Below the pieces are notes generated by a model. That model was not told where the DNA came from. It saw only the letters and a list, made by a program, of their open reading frames with translations, and ran no database searches. Below are positions 9,392-17,965 of a stretch of DNA of 64,000 nucleotides, piece by piece (within the stretch, counting starts at the first letter, position 1; each line of letters begins with the position of its first letter). The DNA is from Actinomadura mexicana. Lineage in GTDB: Bacteria > Actinomycetota > Actinomycetes > Streptosporangiales > Streptosporangiaceae. Made by a program: the position numbers and the translations under genes. Location of the stretch: contig NZ_FZNP01000002.1 of the NCBI RefSeq assembly GCF_900188105.1, forward strand, positions 496,001-560,000, in the 5' to 3' direction.

Positions 9392-10624
9392 TTAGTTCTC
9401 CCGCACAGACGACTGGACAATATTCCGGACCTTGCGATTGAAAATAGCCAGATTATGGAACCCTCGACTCTTGTTTCGCTCAGTTCCTCGGAAGATAATG
9501 ATCTCGATTCCGCACTTGCGACAGAGGGTGCATTCACAAGTCCTCCATGGCGCCGCTTCCAGGGTCCGTTGGTAAGCGGCGAGGCGACTCTTTTTCTCCG
9601 GGACGACGAGTTGCTCGTACTCGCCGAGGATATCGATGACCTTGTCCAAGAGCTCGGGATCCCGATCGTAACCGCGAAGCCGTTTGAGACATTCGCGTTC
9701 CGCGGCCTTAACCAGGGACTGCGACACCACCCCTGACAGAATCCGGCGCTTGAGGGCGGGATTGCCGTCCGCCTGCGGCACCCGGATGGCTGTGAATGTC
9801 TCGGTGGGGGTGTGGTAGTTGTTACGATCGTCCATGAACGACTGCCGGAACGGCGCCGTGCTGTCGAAACTGGTTACTCCAGACTGCGCGAACTCCTCGA
9901 TCGAGCCGACTCGTGTAATACCGAGAAGATGCAACTGGGTATCCGGCCGCCGCACCGTGTCAATCTCCTTGAGGCAAGCGAGAATGTCATCGGTCTTCAG
10001 TGGGACCATGCCACCTAGAGCAATTCTCTGGTATCCGATCTCCTGAAGGCGCATGACACTGTCGGCGTAACTCGCCGGACTCCACCCCTGGGCGGCCCCG
10101 ACCGCTTCGATCTTGCACCCCCTCGCGTGCACGCCAGCCAGAAAATCCTCCGCGTATCGGAGTGAGATCTGCCGACGCTTTGCCCAGGCGGGGTTTACTT
10201 CTGCGTCCGAAACGTCGGGGTCGTAGCCGAAGATGACATGGTCGATACTAATCCCGGAGTCGAATCCACAACCCTCGTAGAAGTCGAGAACTTCATCAAC
10301 GCTGTAGGGGGGGACTTCCTCATCCGCATAGTTGAATGCGCCACAATCGCCCAGGGTGGCCACATTGTCCGGCAGGCGAAAAAATTTGGAAACGCCGAAC
10401 CGATAGAGCCGTTCTCGCTGCGGCATCGAGTACTTCCCGGAGCCCTTGACCGAACCGTCGACGATCGCCTTACTTACGAGGACTCCGTCATAAGGCTGAG
10501 GGTTTAGAACCTCGTGCGCGTACCTATCGTCTCGCTGCCGAACCCGGTAGGGGGAGTACTCCTCGTTGAGGAAATCGTAGGTCGGGCTGACCTGGTCTTG
10601 GCTGTCGGGGAAGTAGAACCTCAC
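9392..10624 (-). CDS. dpdA: DNA-guanine transglycosylase DpdA
   Basis: DpdA is a tRNA-guanine-transglycosylase relative that exchanges guanine in DNA for preQ0. The 410-residue product begins VRFYFPDSQDQV, the family's usual N-terminus. GTG at 10624 forms a GTGA overlap with the upstream gene, so the longer frame reaching 10909 is rejected. LGDCGAFNY near residue 91 holds the probable N-terminal catalytic Asp. SIDHVIFGYDP lies near 130 and LGGMVPLK further on. Close to the C-terminus CECTLC (~361-369) with His ~389 matches the TGT zinc site. The sandwich of DGQHR genes and downstream position of the preQ0 genes' operon makes the assignment firm. Confidence 0.9.
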   Translation of the reverse strand: MRFYFPDSQDQVSPTYDFLNEEYSPYRVRQRDDRYAHEVLNPQPYDGVLVSKAIVDGSVKGSGKYSMPQRERLYRFGVSKFFRLPDNVATLGDCGAFNYADEEVPPYSVDEVLDFYEGCGFDSGISIDHVIFGYDPDVSDAEVNPAWAKRRQISLRYAEDFLAGVHARGCKIEAVGAAQGWSPASYADSVMRLQEIGYQRIALGGMVPLKTDDILACLKEIDTVRRPDTQLHLLGITRVGSIEEFAQSGVTSFDSTAPFRQSFMDDRNNYHTPTETFTAIRVPQADGNPALKRRILSGVVSQSLVKAAERECLKRLRGYDRDPELLDKVIDILGEYEQLVVPEKKSRLAAYQRTLEAAPWRTCECTLCRKCGIEIIIFRGTERNKSRGFHNLAIFNRKVRNIVQSSVREN

Positions 10625-11769
10625 GAGAGCTCCCTGCGGGCGTTCTGGTAGACGCGGATCAGGTGATTGGAGAGCTCTGTCACTTGCCTGCGCGTGTTCT
10701 CGATCTCGTTCCAGCGGTGCCCCAGATCCTCCCACGAGCCGGCTGTCCACCGGCAGTGGGGGGCGACCAGGGCAAGGTGCCGCCGAACCTGCTCGGGCGC
10801 GTCCGGCCGCAATGGGTCGACTGTCCCTAGGACCCGGTCCATGAGTCGCCCCATGGCTTTGATCCCGGCACCATGCATGAGCCGGCTCTTCTCCGGCGGC
10901 TTGCCCCACGCGTCGGGAAAGGTGTCCCGCACAGCCGACCAGTAGATGAACAGGGCCTGGATGATCCCGTCGAAATCGGTCTCGTTACGGCCTAGATCCC
11001 GATACGGGAACAAGCATCCGGCGGACGACATCAAACTTTCTTTGATCATGTCCACGATGCCCGTGTCGGTGATGACCGCCTTCGGCTGCTTGCGCCCCAC
11101 CGTTGAAGGCCGCTTGATCATCTCGAAGAACGGCGAGTTCTCATCGGAGTTCAGGACGTCACACAGGCTGGATGGGGCCTTCTGTATCTGCAAGCGAGGC
11201 GGAAGCGGGCTGTCGACCTCGGGAAGCAGTTCAGTGACCAGTCCGCGAGGAAGCGGCCTGGTGTTGTTGATCCGGACGAACTGGTCGCGCTGCAACCGGA
11301 CCGTCTCGGCGACGAACGCCATCACCACCACCGGGAAGTCCTGCCTCCGAGCCTTGGCCAGCGCGATGGCGCGTTGCTGCCCATCGACGATCCAGGCGGG
11401 CTTGATTTTACCCTCCTGAGGCAGTGGGATGATGAGCCTTCCCGTGTCGCAGACACCATCGTCGGCATGCCGATTGCCACCACGGGTGCTCCTGAAACGC
11501 ACCTGCTCGGACAGCGCCATGATGATGGGGTTAGGCAGGATTGGCGCATCGCTATCCAAGTAGTCCACGATCTCCTGCACGTGCCTGCGCACCTGCGGCC
11601 GCTGATAGCCGATCAGCTTTCCGGCCTCATCGCGGCTCACACGGGAGATATCGGCAAACCGCAGGACATCATGGGCGCGGAGCATGAACACATAGAGGGG
11701 GTACTCCTCCGCCTGAACAATCCGGAGCGCACGGACCTCGGTTTCCAGAGGCTTGGTCCTGGCCGCCAT
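10621..11769 (-). CDS. DGQHR-domain protein (DndB/DpdB-like), copy 2
   Basis: This 382-residue protein shares key blocks with the copy beyond dpdA: AWIVDGQQRAIAL, RINNTRPLPRGLVTELLP and GYQRPQVRRHV, with WIVDGQQR identical in both. The ATG at 11769 makes an ATGA overlap with the upstream gene and lies just before the conserved region, so the longer frame to 11835 is rejected. Its stop overlaps the dpdA start. The two copies are clearly paralogous but not recent duplicates, because the intervening residues differ widely. A possible split is one partner for DpdA and one regulator, as DndB is in Dnd systems. Confidence 0.75.
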   Translation of the reverse strand: MAARTKPLETEVRALRIVQAEEYPLYVFMLRAHDVLRFADISRVSRDEAGKLIGYQRPQVRRHVQEIVDYLDSDAPILPNPIIMALSEQVRFRSTRGGNRHADDGVCDTGRLIIPLPQEGKIKPAWIVDGQQRAIALAKARRQDFPVVVMAFVAETVRLQRDQFVRINNTRPLPRGLVTELLPEVDSPLPPRLQIQKAPSSLCDVLNSDENSPFFEMIKRPSTVGRKQPKAVITDTGIVDMIKESLMSSAGCLFPYRDLGRNETDFDGIIQALFIYWSAVRDTFPDAWGKPPEKSRLMHGAGIKAMGRLMDRVLGTVDPLRPDAPEQVRRHLALVAPHCRWTAGSWEDLGHRWNEIENTRRQVTELSNHLIRVYQNARRELS

Positions 11770-12734
11770 CAGGACACGATCCCGGCGGAAGAGGCGATCT
11801 CGTTGAACAGCGTTCTGAAGCGCGCCTGCTCGCATGATTGGCCAGAGGCACGCAACTGGCGCAGCAAGCGGGTAGCTGAGGTCGGGCCCAGACCGAGGGA
11901 ACTCCGGATGAAGCTGCGTACTTCGTCGTCGGTGAGCTTAGTCCCCGGTGGTCGTCGCCCAGTTTCCTTGGGGGCAGCAGCTGTGGCTTCGGCCATAAGA
12001 CGGGTCAGATTGGATCGGCGGAAGGGAACTCCGTTGTCGCGGGAGGCAGCCAGCACGTGGGTCGCCGCACGGACGTTGAGGGACAGGAGGCTTCCGCCGA
12101 TGGCGGGCCTGAGGGCCGCGGTGACCGGGACGACGAGACGCTCGATCTCATGACAACGACCGCTCGGCCCGATGATCGAGAGATTGTCGCTGTCTTTCAA
12201 CTGGGAAGCCGCCTGGCTGAGGTCATCGGAGCACGCACGAAGGTAGGCCTCGGACAAAACTGCGACGATGACCGAGTCCGGGTCACGTGCGGCGAGTTCG
12301 GTGATTGAGCGGGGCTGCCCAGGCTGAGGTCCCGTCCAGGACGTCAGCCCAGACCACCATCGACGGGTTCCCTCGGTGTTCTCGGCGACCGAATCTTCCT
12401 GACCAACGGCGAACGTCGCCGCGTACGCGTCGATCGGGGCTTCGGCGGAAATCAGGCCGTAGCCGGCTGAGCAGACCCATAGGGACGCACCTGAGCCAGC
12501 GGTCTTAGCCAACGTCTTAGCCACTTGCCAATGCTCACCCGCGTACATCTGGCTGGCCGGCACACTGGGGGAACCGAAAGACAATCGCTTCACCCATTCG
12601 GTGCAGCGCTCCTCGAAATCGTCGACATCGAGATTGCGGAACTGGAGCCGCTCAGCAACCGCTTGACGCTTCCGGTTCGCGCAGGTGACCACTACATGCA
12701 CGCTCGGCTTAACTCGGCCTGTGCCGTCCGCCAT
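11769..12734 (-). CDS. DUF6884/YaaA-like protein, DpdC candidate
   Basis: This 321-residue soluble protein begins with a strand VHVVVTCANRKR and has LWVCSAGYGLISAEAPIDAY around residues 85-105. That pattern (a cysteine-containing strand, then 'SAxxGLI' and a following Tyr) is seen in DUF6884/DUF328 (YaaA)-like proteins. DpdC of Salmonella, which hydrolyses preQ0 in DNA to the amide form, has been placed in this neighbourhood of folds. The gene sits between folE2 and the DGQHR/dpdA genes, where dpdC would be expected. The last ~100 residues hold a helical region with TKLTDDEVRSFIRSSLG. If it is not DpdC, it is another base-modifying or base-sensing factor. Confidence 0.5.
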   Translation of the reverse strand: MADGTGRVKPSVHVVVTCANRKRQAVAERLQFRNLDVDDFEERCTEWVKRLSFGSPSVPASQMYAGEHWQVAKTLAKTAGSGASLWVCSAGYGLISAEAPIDAYAATFAVGQEDSVAENTEGTRRWWSGLTSWTGPQPGQPRSITELAARDPDSVIVAVLSEAYLRACSDDLSQAASQLKDSDNLSIIGPSGRCHEIERLVVPVTAALRPAIGGSLLSLNVRAATHVLAASRDNGVPFRRSNLTRLMAEATAAAPKETGRRPPGTKLTDDEVRSFIRSSLGLGPTSATRLLRQLRASGQSCEQARFRTLFNEIASSAGIVS

Positions 12735-12736
12735 GC

Positions 12737-13537
12737 TTAGGCCCTCCCAGTCGGGGCCGTCCAGGACACCGCCGCGTAGGCCTCATGGTTGTGGATGCTC
12801 TCGTCGTTGACCGCCCGAACACGGTACAGGCGGATACGCTCCGAGGCGGCCAGTACCTGGGCAACGTTGCGGACCATGTCCTCTACGAAGACAGGATTGT
12901 CGTAGCCCGCCATGGTCACGTGGCGTTCATCGGGTCTCTTCAGCAACGCGTAGACAGGCGAGGATGCCGCTGCTTCAGCGATCCCGATGAGCTCGTCAAA
13001 CCAGAGATCCGTCGGGTGTTCTGCAGGCTTGACGTCGATGGTGATGTGGCCACGCTGGTTATGGGCCCCACGATCGCTGATCGCCTTGCTGCATGGGCAG
13101 ACACTAGTGACCGGCACATCCGCGCTCAGGACCATCGAGGCACCTTGAGGACCGCTGGAGACGGCCACCGCGCAGGTGTACTCGATGAATGCTCGAGCAC
13201 GGGTAACCGGGGCTTCGCGCTCCAGGAAGTACGGGAACGACATCTGAACATAGGCGGAGGCAGTGCCCATGTGCTGACGGAGCTCGTCCGCGATACTGGT
13301 TACGTTTTGGGGGCTCAACTGGTCCCGGGCGCCGTGGAGCACTTCGATGAAGCGGCTCAGGTGCGCGCCCTTTACCTCGGGTCCGAGACTCACCGACATC
13401 GCGACTGTGGCGACAGTTTCTCGCTTTGCCCCCTGTCCATCGGCTACAAGAACCGGATAGCGAAGGCCTTCCACACCGACCTCATCAAGCGGGATCCCGC
13501 GAGAGTCTGGGGCCGCTTGCACGTCCTCGAGCCTCAT
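12737..13537 (-). CDS. folE2: GTP cyclohydrolase I type 2 (FolE2)
   Basis: FolE2 (GCYH-IB) converts GTP to 7,8-dihydroneopterin triphosphate, the entry step of the 7-deazaguanine pathway. The 266-residue product contains [20 protein letters not shown], the family's catalytic cysteine and metal-binding block, and an N-terminal [17 protein letters not shown]. The ATG at 13537 overlaps the queD stop (ATGA), so an upstream in-frame ATG at 13570 is rejected. Its place between queD and the DNA-modifying genes indicates a dedicated precursor supply rather than folate synthesis. FolE2 tolerates metals other than zinc, which may be why mobile loci carry it. Confidence 0.9.
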   Translation of the reverse strand: MRLEDVQAAPDSRGIPLDEVGVEGLRYPVLVADGQGAKRETVATVAMSVSLGPEVKGAHLSRFIEVLHGARDQLSPQNVTSIADELRQHMGTASAYVQMSFPYFLEREAPVTRARAFIEYTCAVAVSSGPQGASMVLSADVPVTSVCPCSKAISDRGAHNQRGHITIDVKPAEHPTDLWFDELIGIAEAAASSPVYALLKRPDERHVTMAGYDNPVFVEDMVRNVAQVLAASERIRLYRVRAVNDESIHNHEAYAAVSWTAPTGRA

Positions 13538-13890
13538 GTGTCCCCCCTGTAGATGCAACCCGAGGTGCAAGTCTCACGCACCACGATCGCGGAGAGCGGC
13601 AACTGATGGGTCAAGCGATCCCAGATCCACCTGGCGAGAACTTCGCTGGTCGGGTTCTCAAGCCCCGGGACCTCGTTGAGGTAGTAGTGATCAAGCTGGT
13701 CCTGGATCGGCTTGAATGCGACCTTGATCTCGGCGAAGTCCATGAGCCATCCGGTGGCCGGATCGACATCGCCGCTAACGTGGACCTCTACGCGGTAACT
13801 GTGCCCATGGAGCCTCGCGCACTTGTGCCCGGTCGCTACATTCGGAAGCCGATGAGCGGCTTCGAACGTGAACTCACGGAAGATTTCCAT
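13534..13890 (-). CDS. queD: 6-carboxy-5,6,7,8-tetrahydropterin synthase QueD
   Basis: QueD converts dihydroneopterin triphosphate to 6-carboxytetrahydropterin, the second step to preQ0. The 118-residue protein starts [16 protein letters not shown], which supplies the first zinc His, and [14 protein letters not shown] gives the catalytic Cys and the HxH zinc ligands. LMDFAEIK and a Glu-rich end ([11 protein letters not shown]) also fit the family. ATG at 13890 overlaps the queE stop, and length matches the family, so the longer frame to 13935 is rejected. It is co-transcribed with queC, queE and folE2. Confidence 0.92.
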   Translation of the reverse strand: MEIFREFTFEAAHRLPNVATGHKCARLHGHSYRVEVHVSGDVDPATGWLMDFAEIKVAFKPIQDQLDHYYLNEVPGLENPTSEVLARWIWDRLTHQLPLSAIVVRETCTSGCIYRGDT

Positions 13891-14528
13891 CACCGAATCC
13901 CCAGGGTCTTGTGTGTCTGGACGCTCAAGTGCCATTGGGGGTGCTCTAGGCAGTACTCGACTGCCGCCTGGGTGTTGGCCACCAGGTCAGGACCGTCCAT
14001 CGGCTGCAGCATGAACCGAGCGAAGTCAAGGTCCTCAAAGCGTTCTGGTTCCGCTCCGACCTGGGGGTAGACCAGTTTTAGATCGTTCCCAGATATCAGG
14101 ACCAACTCCGTGCCGGCCTTCGGACTCACGCAGATCCAGTCGATCCCGTCAGGTGCCGGACGGGTGCCGTTGGTCTCGATGGCGACCTCGAAGCCCTCGG
14201 CATGCAGGGCGTCAAGCGCCTCGGCATCCAGTTGAAGCAATGGCTCTCCGCCCGTGCACACTACGTAAGGCCGGCTACGAGGATGTGACTGTCCCTGCCA
14301 AGTCTTGGCCACCGCAGCGGCCAGGTCGACGGCAGTCCCGAACCGCCCACCACCTGGTCCATCTGTCCCAACGAAGTCGGTATCACAGAACTGGCAGATA
14401 GCTCGGTGCCGGTCTTTCTCTCGTCCCGTCCACAAGTTGCAACTGGTAAACCGACAGAACACAGAGGGCCGCCCTGCATGACTTCCTTCGCCTTGCAGGG
14501 TGTAAAAAATCTCCTTGACTCTGTACAT
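13890..14528 (-). CDS. queE: 7-carboxy-7-deazaguanine synthase QueE (radical SAM)
   Basis: QueE rearranges carboxytetrahydropterin to 7-carboxy-7-deazaguanine. The 212-residue protein opens with [18 protein letters not shown], typical of the family, and has the radical-SAM cysteines in the CX14CX2C arrangement (CNLW... then CQFC) that marks one QueE subclass, instead of the usual CX3CX2[10 protein letters not shown] is the SAM-binding GGE motif. It follows queC by 8 bp and overlaps queD. The substrate comes from QueD, and the product goes to QueC. Confidence 0.93.
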   Translation of the reverse strand: MYRVKEIFYTLQGEGSHAGRPSVFCRFTSCNLWTGREKDRHRAICQFCDTDFVGTDGPGGGRFGTAVDLAAAVAKTWQGQSHPRSRPYVVCTGGEPLLQLDAEALDALHAEGFEVAIETNGTRPAPDGIDWICVSPKAGTELVLISGNDLKLVYPQVGAEPERFEDLDFARFMLQPMDGPDLVANTQAAVEYCLEHPQWHLSVQTHKTLGIR

Positions 14529-14536
14529 CTCCGTGG

Positions 14537-15244
14537 TCAGGCGTTTGCTGAGGAGAAGGAGGGATCCACCAGACCAAGTTCAGCAAAGCCGCGCCCCCGC
14601 AGTAGGCACGAGTCGCAGGTCTCACAGGCGCGACCATCGACTGGGTCATAGCAACTGTGAGTCCAGGAGTAGTCCACCCCCAGATCGAGGCCGCGCTGGA
14701 TGGTTTGGGCTTTAGTCAGTTCGATCAGCGGCGTGTGGATCTTGAGCCGCTGGGTGCCCTCTACGCCGGCCTTGGTCGCCCGGTTGGCCATGTGCTCGTA
14801 GGCCTCGATGAACTCGGGACGACAGTCCGGGTACCCACTGTAGTCCATCGCGTTCACTCCGATGAAGATATCGGAAGAGCCGAGCGTCTCCGCCCAGGCG
14901 AGCGCGAAGGAGAGAAAGATGGTGTTCCGCGCCGGTACATAGGTGATCGGAATCTCGTCCGCGCTGACGTCGTTGACACTCTCGTGATGCGGCACAGCGA
15001 GTGCGTCATCGGTCAAGGCTGATCCGCCGAAGACGGCGAGATTGATGTCTGCGATCACATGCTGAGCGGCCCCCAACTCAGCCGCGACCTTCTTGGCCGC
15101 GTCGAGTTCTTCAGTGTGGCGCTGCCCGTACCGGAAGCTCAGCGCGTACGTCTCGTAGTCTTGCTCGCGGGCGATTGCAAGGACAGTGGTCGAGTCCAAG
15201 CCTCCACTCAGCAGCACGACTGCTCTGCGCTTGTCACTATTCAC
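14537..15244 (-). CDS. queC: preQ0 synthase QueC
   Basis: QueC uses ATP and ammonia to convert 7-carboxy-7-deazaguanine to preQ0 (7-cyano-7-deazaguanine), the base used by DpdA. The 235-residue protein has the PP-loop [16 protein letters not shown] at residues ~9-24 and a C-terminal zinc site with four cysteines in [17 protein letters not shown]. It starts with GTG at 15244, preceded by GGAAGG. It is the first gene of the leftward Dpd operon, so the promoter for the whole modification arm should lie just to its right. Confidence 0.93.
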   Translation of the reverse strand: MNSDKRRAVVLLSGGLDSTTVLAIAREQDYETYALSFRYGQRHTEELDAAKKVAAELGAAQHVIADINLAVFGGSALTDDALAVPHHESVNDVSADEIPITYVPARNTIFLSFALAWAETLGSSDIFIGVNAMDYSGYPDCRPEFIEAYEHMANRATKAGVEGTQRLKIHTPLIELTKAQTIQRGLDLGVDYSWTHSCYDPVDGRACETCDSCLLRGRGFAELGLVDPSFSSANA

Positions 15245-15257
15245 TTGCGACCTTCCG

Positions 15258-15305
15258 CTCGTCGAGGCACCGGGGAAACTACATCACCGTTCGTTGCTCG
15301 ACGAG
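15258..15305 (-). promoter_or_regulatory. inverted repeat in the queC leader
   Basis: CTCGTCGAG at 15258-15266 is mirrored by CTCGACGAG at 15297-15305, a perfect 9-bp inverted repeat separated by 30 bp. It lies immediately upstream of the queC ribosome-binding site. It could be a paired operator or, if transcribed, a hairpin that presents the ribosome site. No clear -35/-10 could be fixed, so promoter placement is inferred. Confidence 0.4.
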
Positions 15306-15644
15306 GTTACTTTCACGGAAGTCACATCGCAACGCTGACGCGGCGGTCCCACAAGCTGGACCGGCAGGGCGTCGTCACGCGTTGCACCTCGCCATGACCC
15401 GCTGCAGCCTCGCTGACATGCAGTGTTAGCCCCTTCAAGGCGATCGAGGCAAGGTGAGTCAGACAGAAACTGCAGCACGAGCGCCTACAGCATGACTGTC
15501 AGTTTCTGTTGATCAATCAAGCAGGGAGCCTGTGTTCTGTGGGGGTGTCGGTGACATACCACAGGCACTGTCGCGAGCAGCGCGCTGACCTGCGTATCGA
15601 GCACGCTCATCAGGCGATGGATGGCCGAGACGGCCTGATGAAGG
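15306..15644. other. intergenic stretch right of the Dpd operon
   Basis: I see no convincing gene here. It lies between the divergent-side promoter region of the queC operon and a pair of hairpins. Short open frames exist on both strands, but none has a ribosome-binding site or recognisable protein content. Confidence 0.5.
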
Positions 15645-15713
15645 GTCGTGCGGCCGGTGAAACCGGGGGGACGGTCACCGACCGCACGACGAGCCGGCCA
15701 AAGGAAGGCCGGC
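15645..15713 (-). terminator. tandem hairpins downstream of the RsbW-like gene
   Basis: Two hairpins lie back to back. The first has arms 15645-15660 and 15675-15690 (GTCGTGCGG then CGGTGA, with one mismatched pair between). The second has arms 15693-15699 and 15707-15713 (GCCGGCC / GGCCGGC) with a 7-base loop. They sit 41 bp beyond the stop of the leftward RsbW-like gene, so a terminator is the simplest reading. No clear U-tract is present. Confidence 0.5.
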
Positions 15714-15753
15714 GAAGGACGCACGTCACGGGGCTGCGGCGCGCGTCCTGGTC

Positions 15754-16320
15754 TCAGCGCGTGATCAGTGCCCAGGCGGCATGTCCGTCGGCGCAGTCGT
15801 ACTGCCCGGTCTCATCGGCGTACGCGTCCGCCAGGATCAGTCCGCGTCCGTGCTCAGCCGGATCGACGCTCCGGTCGGTGCGGGCGGCAGCGGGGCCGTC
15901 GTCCATGACCGTGAGGCGCGTCCACCGGTTGCTGATGCTGAGTTCGGCCCTGATCCGGCCGCCGGGCCGACTGCTCGCCGTGTGCAACAGCGCGTTCGTG
16001 CCGTACTCGCTGACGACCAACTCGAACGCCTCGGACAGTTCCGCCTCGTCGGCCAGGAGCAGGCGAACCCAGCGACGCAGTAGAGGCACCGCGCTGGTCA
16101 CTCCGGGGACGTCAACGCGCCAGACGCGGCCGTCCTTGTCCCCCTCGGCGTTCGCCCCGTGCCCATTGGCCTGCCGCGCCGTCGGCATCCTCAAGATGGT
16201 CGGCGCGCCGTCTGCTTCCGGCGTGATGGGGCTGTCACCGTCCAGGGTTCCGACGGTCTGCGAAGTCGCCTCGGCGCGCTGGACAGTAGGCGATGCCACG
16301 GCCCGCAGAGCTATCCTCAT
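15754..16320 (-). CDS. RsbW-like ATP-binding regulatory protein
   Basis: This 188-residue protein ends in a GHKL/HATPase_c_2 domain of the anti-sigma-factor kinase type. SEAFELVVSEYGTNALLHT is the N-box, VMDDGPA the G1 box and GRGLILADAYADE the G2 box. Actinomycetes encode dozens of these next to XRE-DUF5753 and DUF397 genes, where they modulate development or sigma factors. I chose ATG at 16320 because AAGGAGG lies directly upstream; longer frames exist. It is divergent from the XRE gene at 16567. The N-terminal ~75 residues are low-complexity and probably disordered. Confidence 0.8.
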   Translation of the reverse strand: MRIALRAVASPTVQRAEATSQTVGTLDGDSPITPEADGAPTILRMPTARQANGHGANAEGDKDGRVWRVDVPGVTSAVPLLRRWVRLLLADEAELSEAFELVVSEYGTNALLHTASSRPGGRIRAELSISNRWTRLTVMDDGPAAARTDRSVDPAEHGRGLILADAYADETGQYDCADGHAAWALITR

Positions 16321-16566
16321 CCGTACCTCCTTCGGGAGGGTGAGGCCGCGCGGCCGGGTCAGGGGCTCCAATCCGTAACCCGGCCGCGCGGCTGCTGTGT
16401 ACTGACCGCCGAGACGCTCCGTCGGGTCAGCCGATCACGATCCAAAGCCTGCAGAAGCTCCTGCCACCACAAGCTGTGACTTGCTGCGCACCGTCAGTGT
16501 GCCGAGTAGCATGCGGCTGTGCAACTGCTCTCGTGAAATTTCTCCGGAGATGCAAGAGGTGGCGGC

Positions 16567-17424
16567 TTGACCTCCCCAACCGTTCGACGTCGGCAACTGG
16601 GCACGGAACTCCGTCAACTGCGTGAGGCCACGGGTCTCACCGGCGACGAGGTCACCGAGCGCCTGGGTTGGTATGGCGCAAAGGTCTCGCGGATCGAGAA
16701 GGGCCGGATCTCGGTCCCGTGGTCGGACGTCGTTGACCTACTCGACCTGTACGAGGTCAGCGACTCCGCCACTCGGGAGGCACTCATCCAGTTGGCCAAG
16801 GCGGCACGCCAGAAGGAGTGGTGGCAGCCCTACAGCGACATGCTCAGCAAGAACGCGCGGACTTACATTGGGCTCGAGTCAGCGGCCGAGTCACTTCGGA
16901 CGTATCAGCCCTCGTCGGTCCCTGGCCTGCTGCAGACCACCGACTACGCGCGAGCGATCATCACTCGCGCTGGCCCGTTGACACTCGGAGAGGACGAGAT
17001 CGGACGTCGTCTCAGCCTCCGTACGAAGCGCCAGGCCGTCATCGGTGAAGCAGGCAGCCTCCGGCTATGGACAGTGCTGGACGAGGCCGCCCTCTATCGC
17101 GAGATCGGAGGGTCCGATGTCATGCGCACGCAGCTCATGCACTTGGTCGAGATGGCGCACCACCCCCAGATCGACATCCAGGTGATGCCGTTCAGCGCAG
17201 GTCCACATGCCTCACTCAGCGGCATGATCGGGGTCTTCGGCTTCCCCGGCTCCGACCCGGATGTTGCCTACGTCGACAGCGTCTCGGGAACCCTCTTCTT
17301 GGAACGTGCAGCGGACGTGGAGGCTACGAGCACCGCGTTCCAGCACCTCAGCGCGACGGCCCTCAGCCCCGTGGCATCCGTCGACCTGATCAAAGCCGTA
17401 GCTCAACGACACCAGACAGGGTAG
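16567..17424 (+). CDS. XRE-family regulator with DUF5753 domain
   Basis: The N-terminal ~65 residues form an HTH_31/XRE DNA-binding domain (LRQLREATGLTGDEVTERLG then VSRIEKGRISV). The rest, from ~residue 90, is a DUF5753 domain with FRTYQPSSVPGLLQT-type sequence (here LRTYQPSSVPGLLQTTDYA). Members such as WhiJ act with small DUF397 proteins encoded immediately downstream to control development and secondary metabolism. That is the layout here, with 10 bp between the genes. Translation probably starts at TTG 16567 behind AAGAGGTGG. Confidence 0.88.
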   Translation: MTSPTVRRRQLGTELRQLREATGLTGDEVTERLGWYGAKVSRIEKGRISVPWSDVVDLLDLYEVSDSATREALIQLAKAARQKEWWQPYSDMLSKNARTYIGLESAAESLRTYQPSSVPGLLQTTDYARAIITRAGPLTLGEDEIGRRLSLRTKRQAVIGEAGSLRLWTVLDEAALYREIGGSDVMRTQLMHLVEMAHHPQIDIQVMPFSAGPHASLSGMIGVFGFPGSDPDVAYVDSVSGTLFLERAADVEATSTAFQHLSATALSPVASVDLIKAVAQRHQTG

Positions 17425-17434
17425 ACAAGTAGGC

Positions 17435-17635
17435 ATGATTCCGGATTTCAGCCGAGCATCTTGGATGAAGAGCACTCGCAGTCAGCAGACGACCGATCAG
17501 TGCGTCGAGCTAGCGGGCGCCGGTGGTTACGCGGCCGTGAGGGATTCCAAGGATCCGGAAGGTCCCAAGCTCATCCTCGAAGGCCCGGCTTGGCAGAGGT
17601 TCAGGCATCAGATCAAGGCCGGTGCCTTCGACTGA
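17435..17635 (+). CDS. DUF397 protein
   Basis: This 66-residue protein has the DUF397 features W-x-K-S near the N-terminus (SWMKSTRSQQ), CVELA, then VAVRDSKDPEGP-like AAVRDSKDPEGPKL, and a final WQRFRHQIKAG. The family partners with the XRE-DUF5753 regulator encoded just upstream, possibly as its antagonist. The 10-bp gap indicates one operon. Confidence 0.9.
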   Translation: MIPDFSRASWMKSTRSQQTTDQCVELAGAGGYAAVRDSKDPEGPKLILEGPAWQRFRHQIKAGAFD

Positions 17636-17965
17636 AAGTGCGCCGGGCCCAGAAAGCCGGTCCCAGCTCCCCGGAAGCGCTGGGTTCCTCCGCGCGGCAG
17701 CGGGTGGGCGGGGAAGACCGGCTACTCGTCCAGATAGAGCTGTGCAGCGCCCTCCGACATCGGGGGGAGACGGTGTGGAGAGTCCGCAGGAACTCATGGC
17801 CGTAGTGTCCAGCCCACTACTCCACCATCGTCAGCGTGCGCTGATCGAGCTCCTACGGATTCGGACGCCGTCGCGTCTGCCTCCTGGTAACTCGACGAGC
17901 CTGGCCTTGTTGGTCGCACGATGGGTCGGGAGCCATGGCCGGTGTTACCCCAACTGTCAATCCCC
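17636..17965. other. intergenic stretch without a gene
   Basis: No credible coding region, RNA gene or strong repeat was found between the DUF397 gene and the transposase remnant. Open frames here lack ribosome sites and protein-like composition. Confidence 0.5.

Noticed and set aside
10625..10909. Extra N-terminal 95 residues of the dpdA frame
   Set aside because: DpdA proteins start at (V/M)RFYFPDSQ; GTG 10624 sits in a GTGA overlap, and the added part reads like out-of-frame DGQHR sequence.
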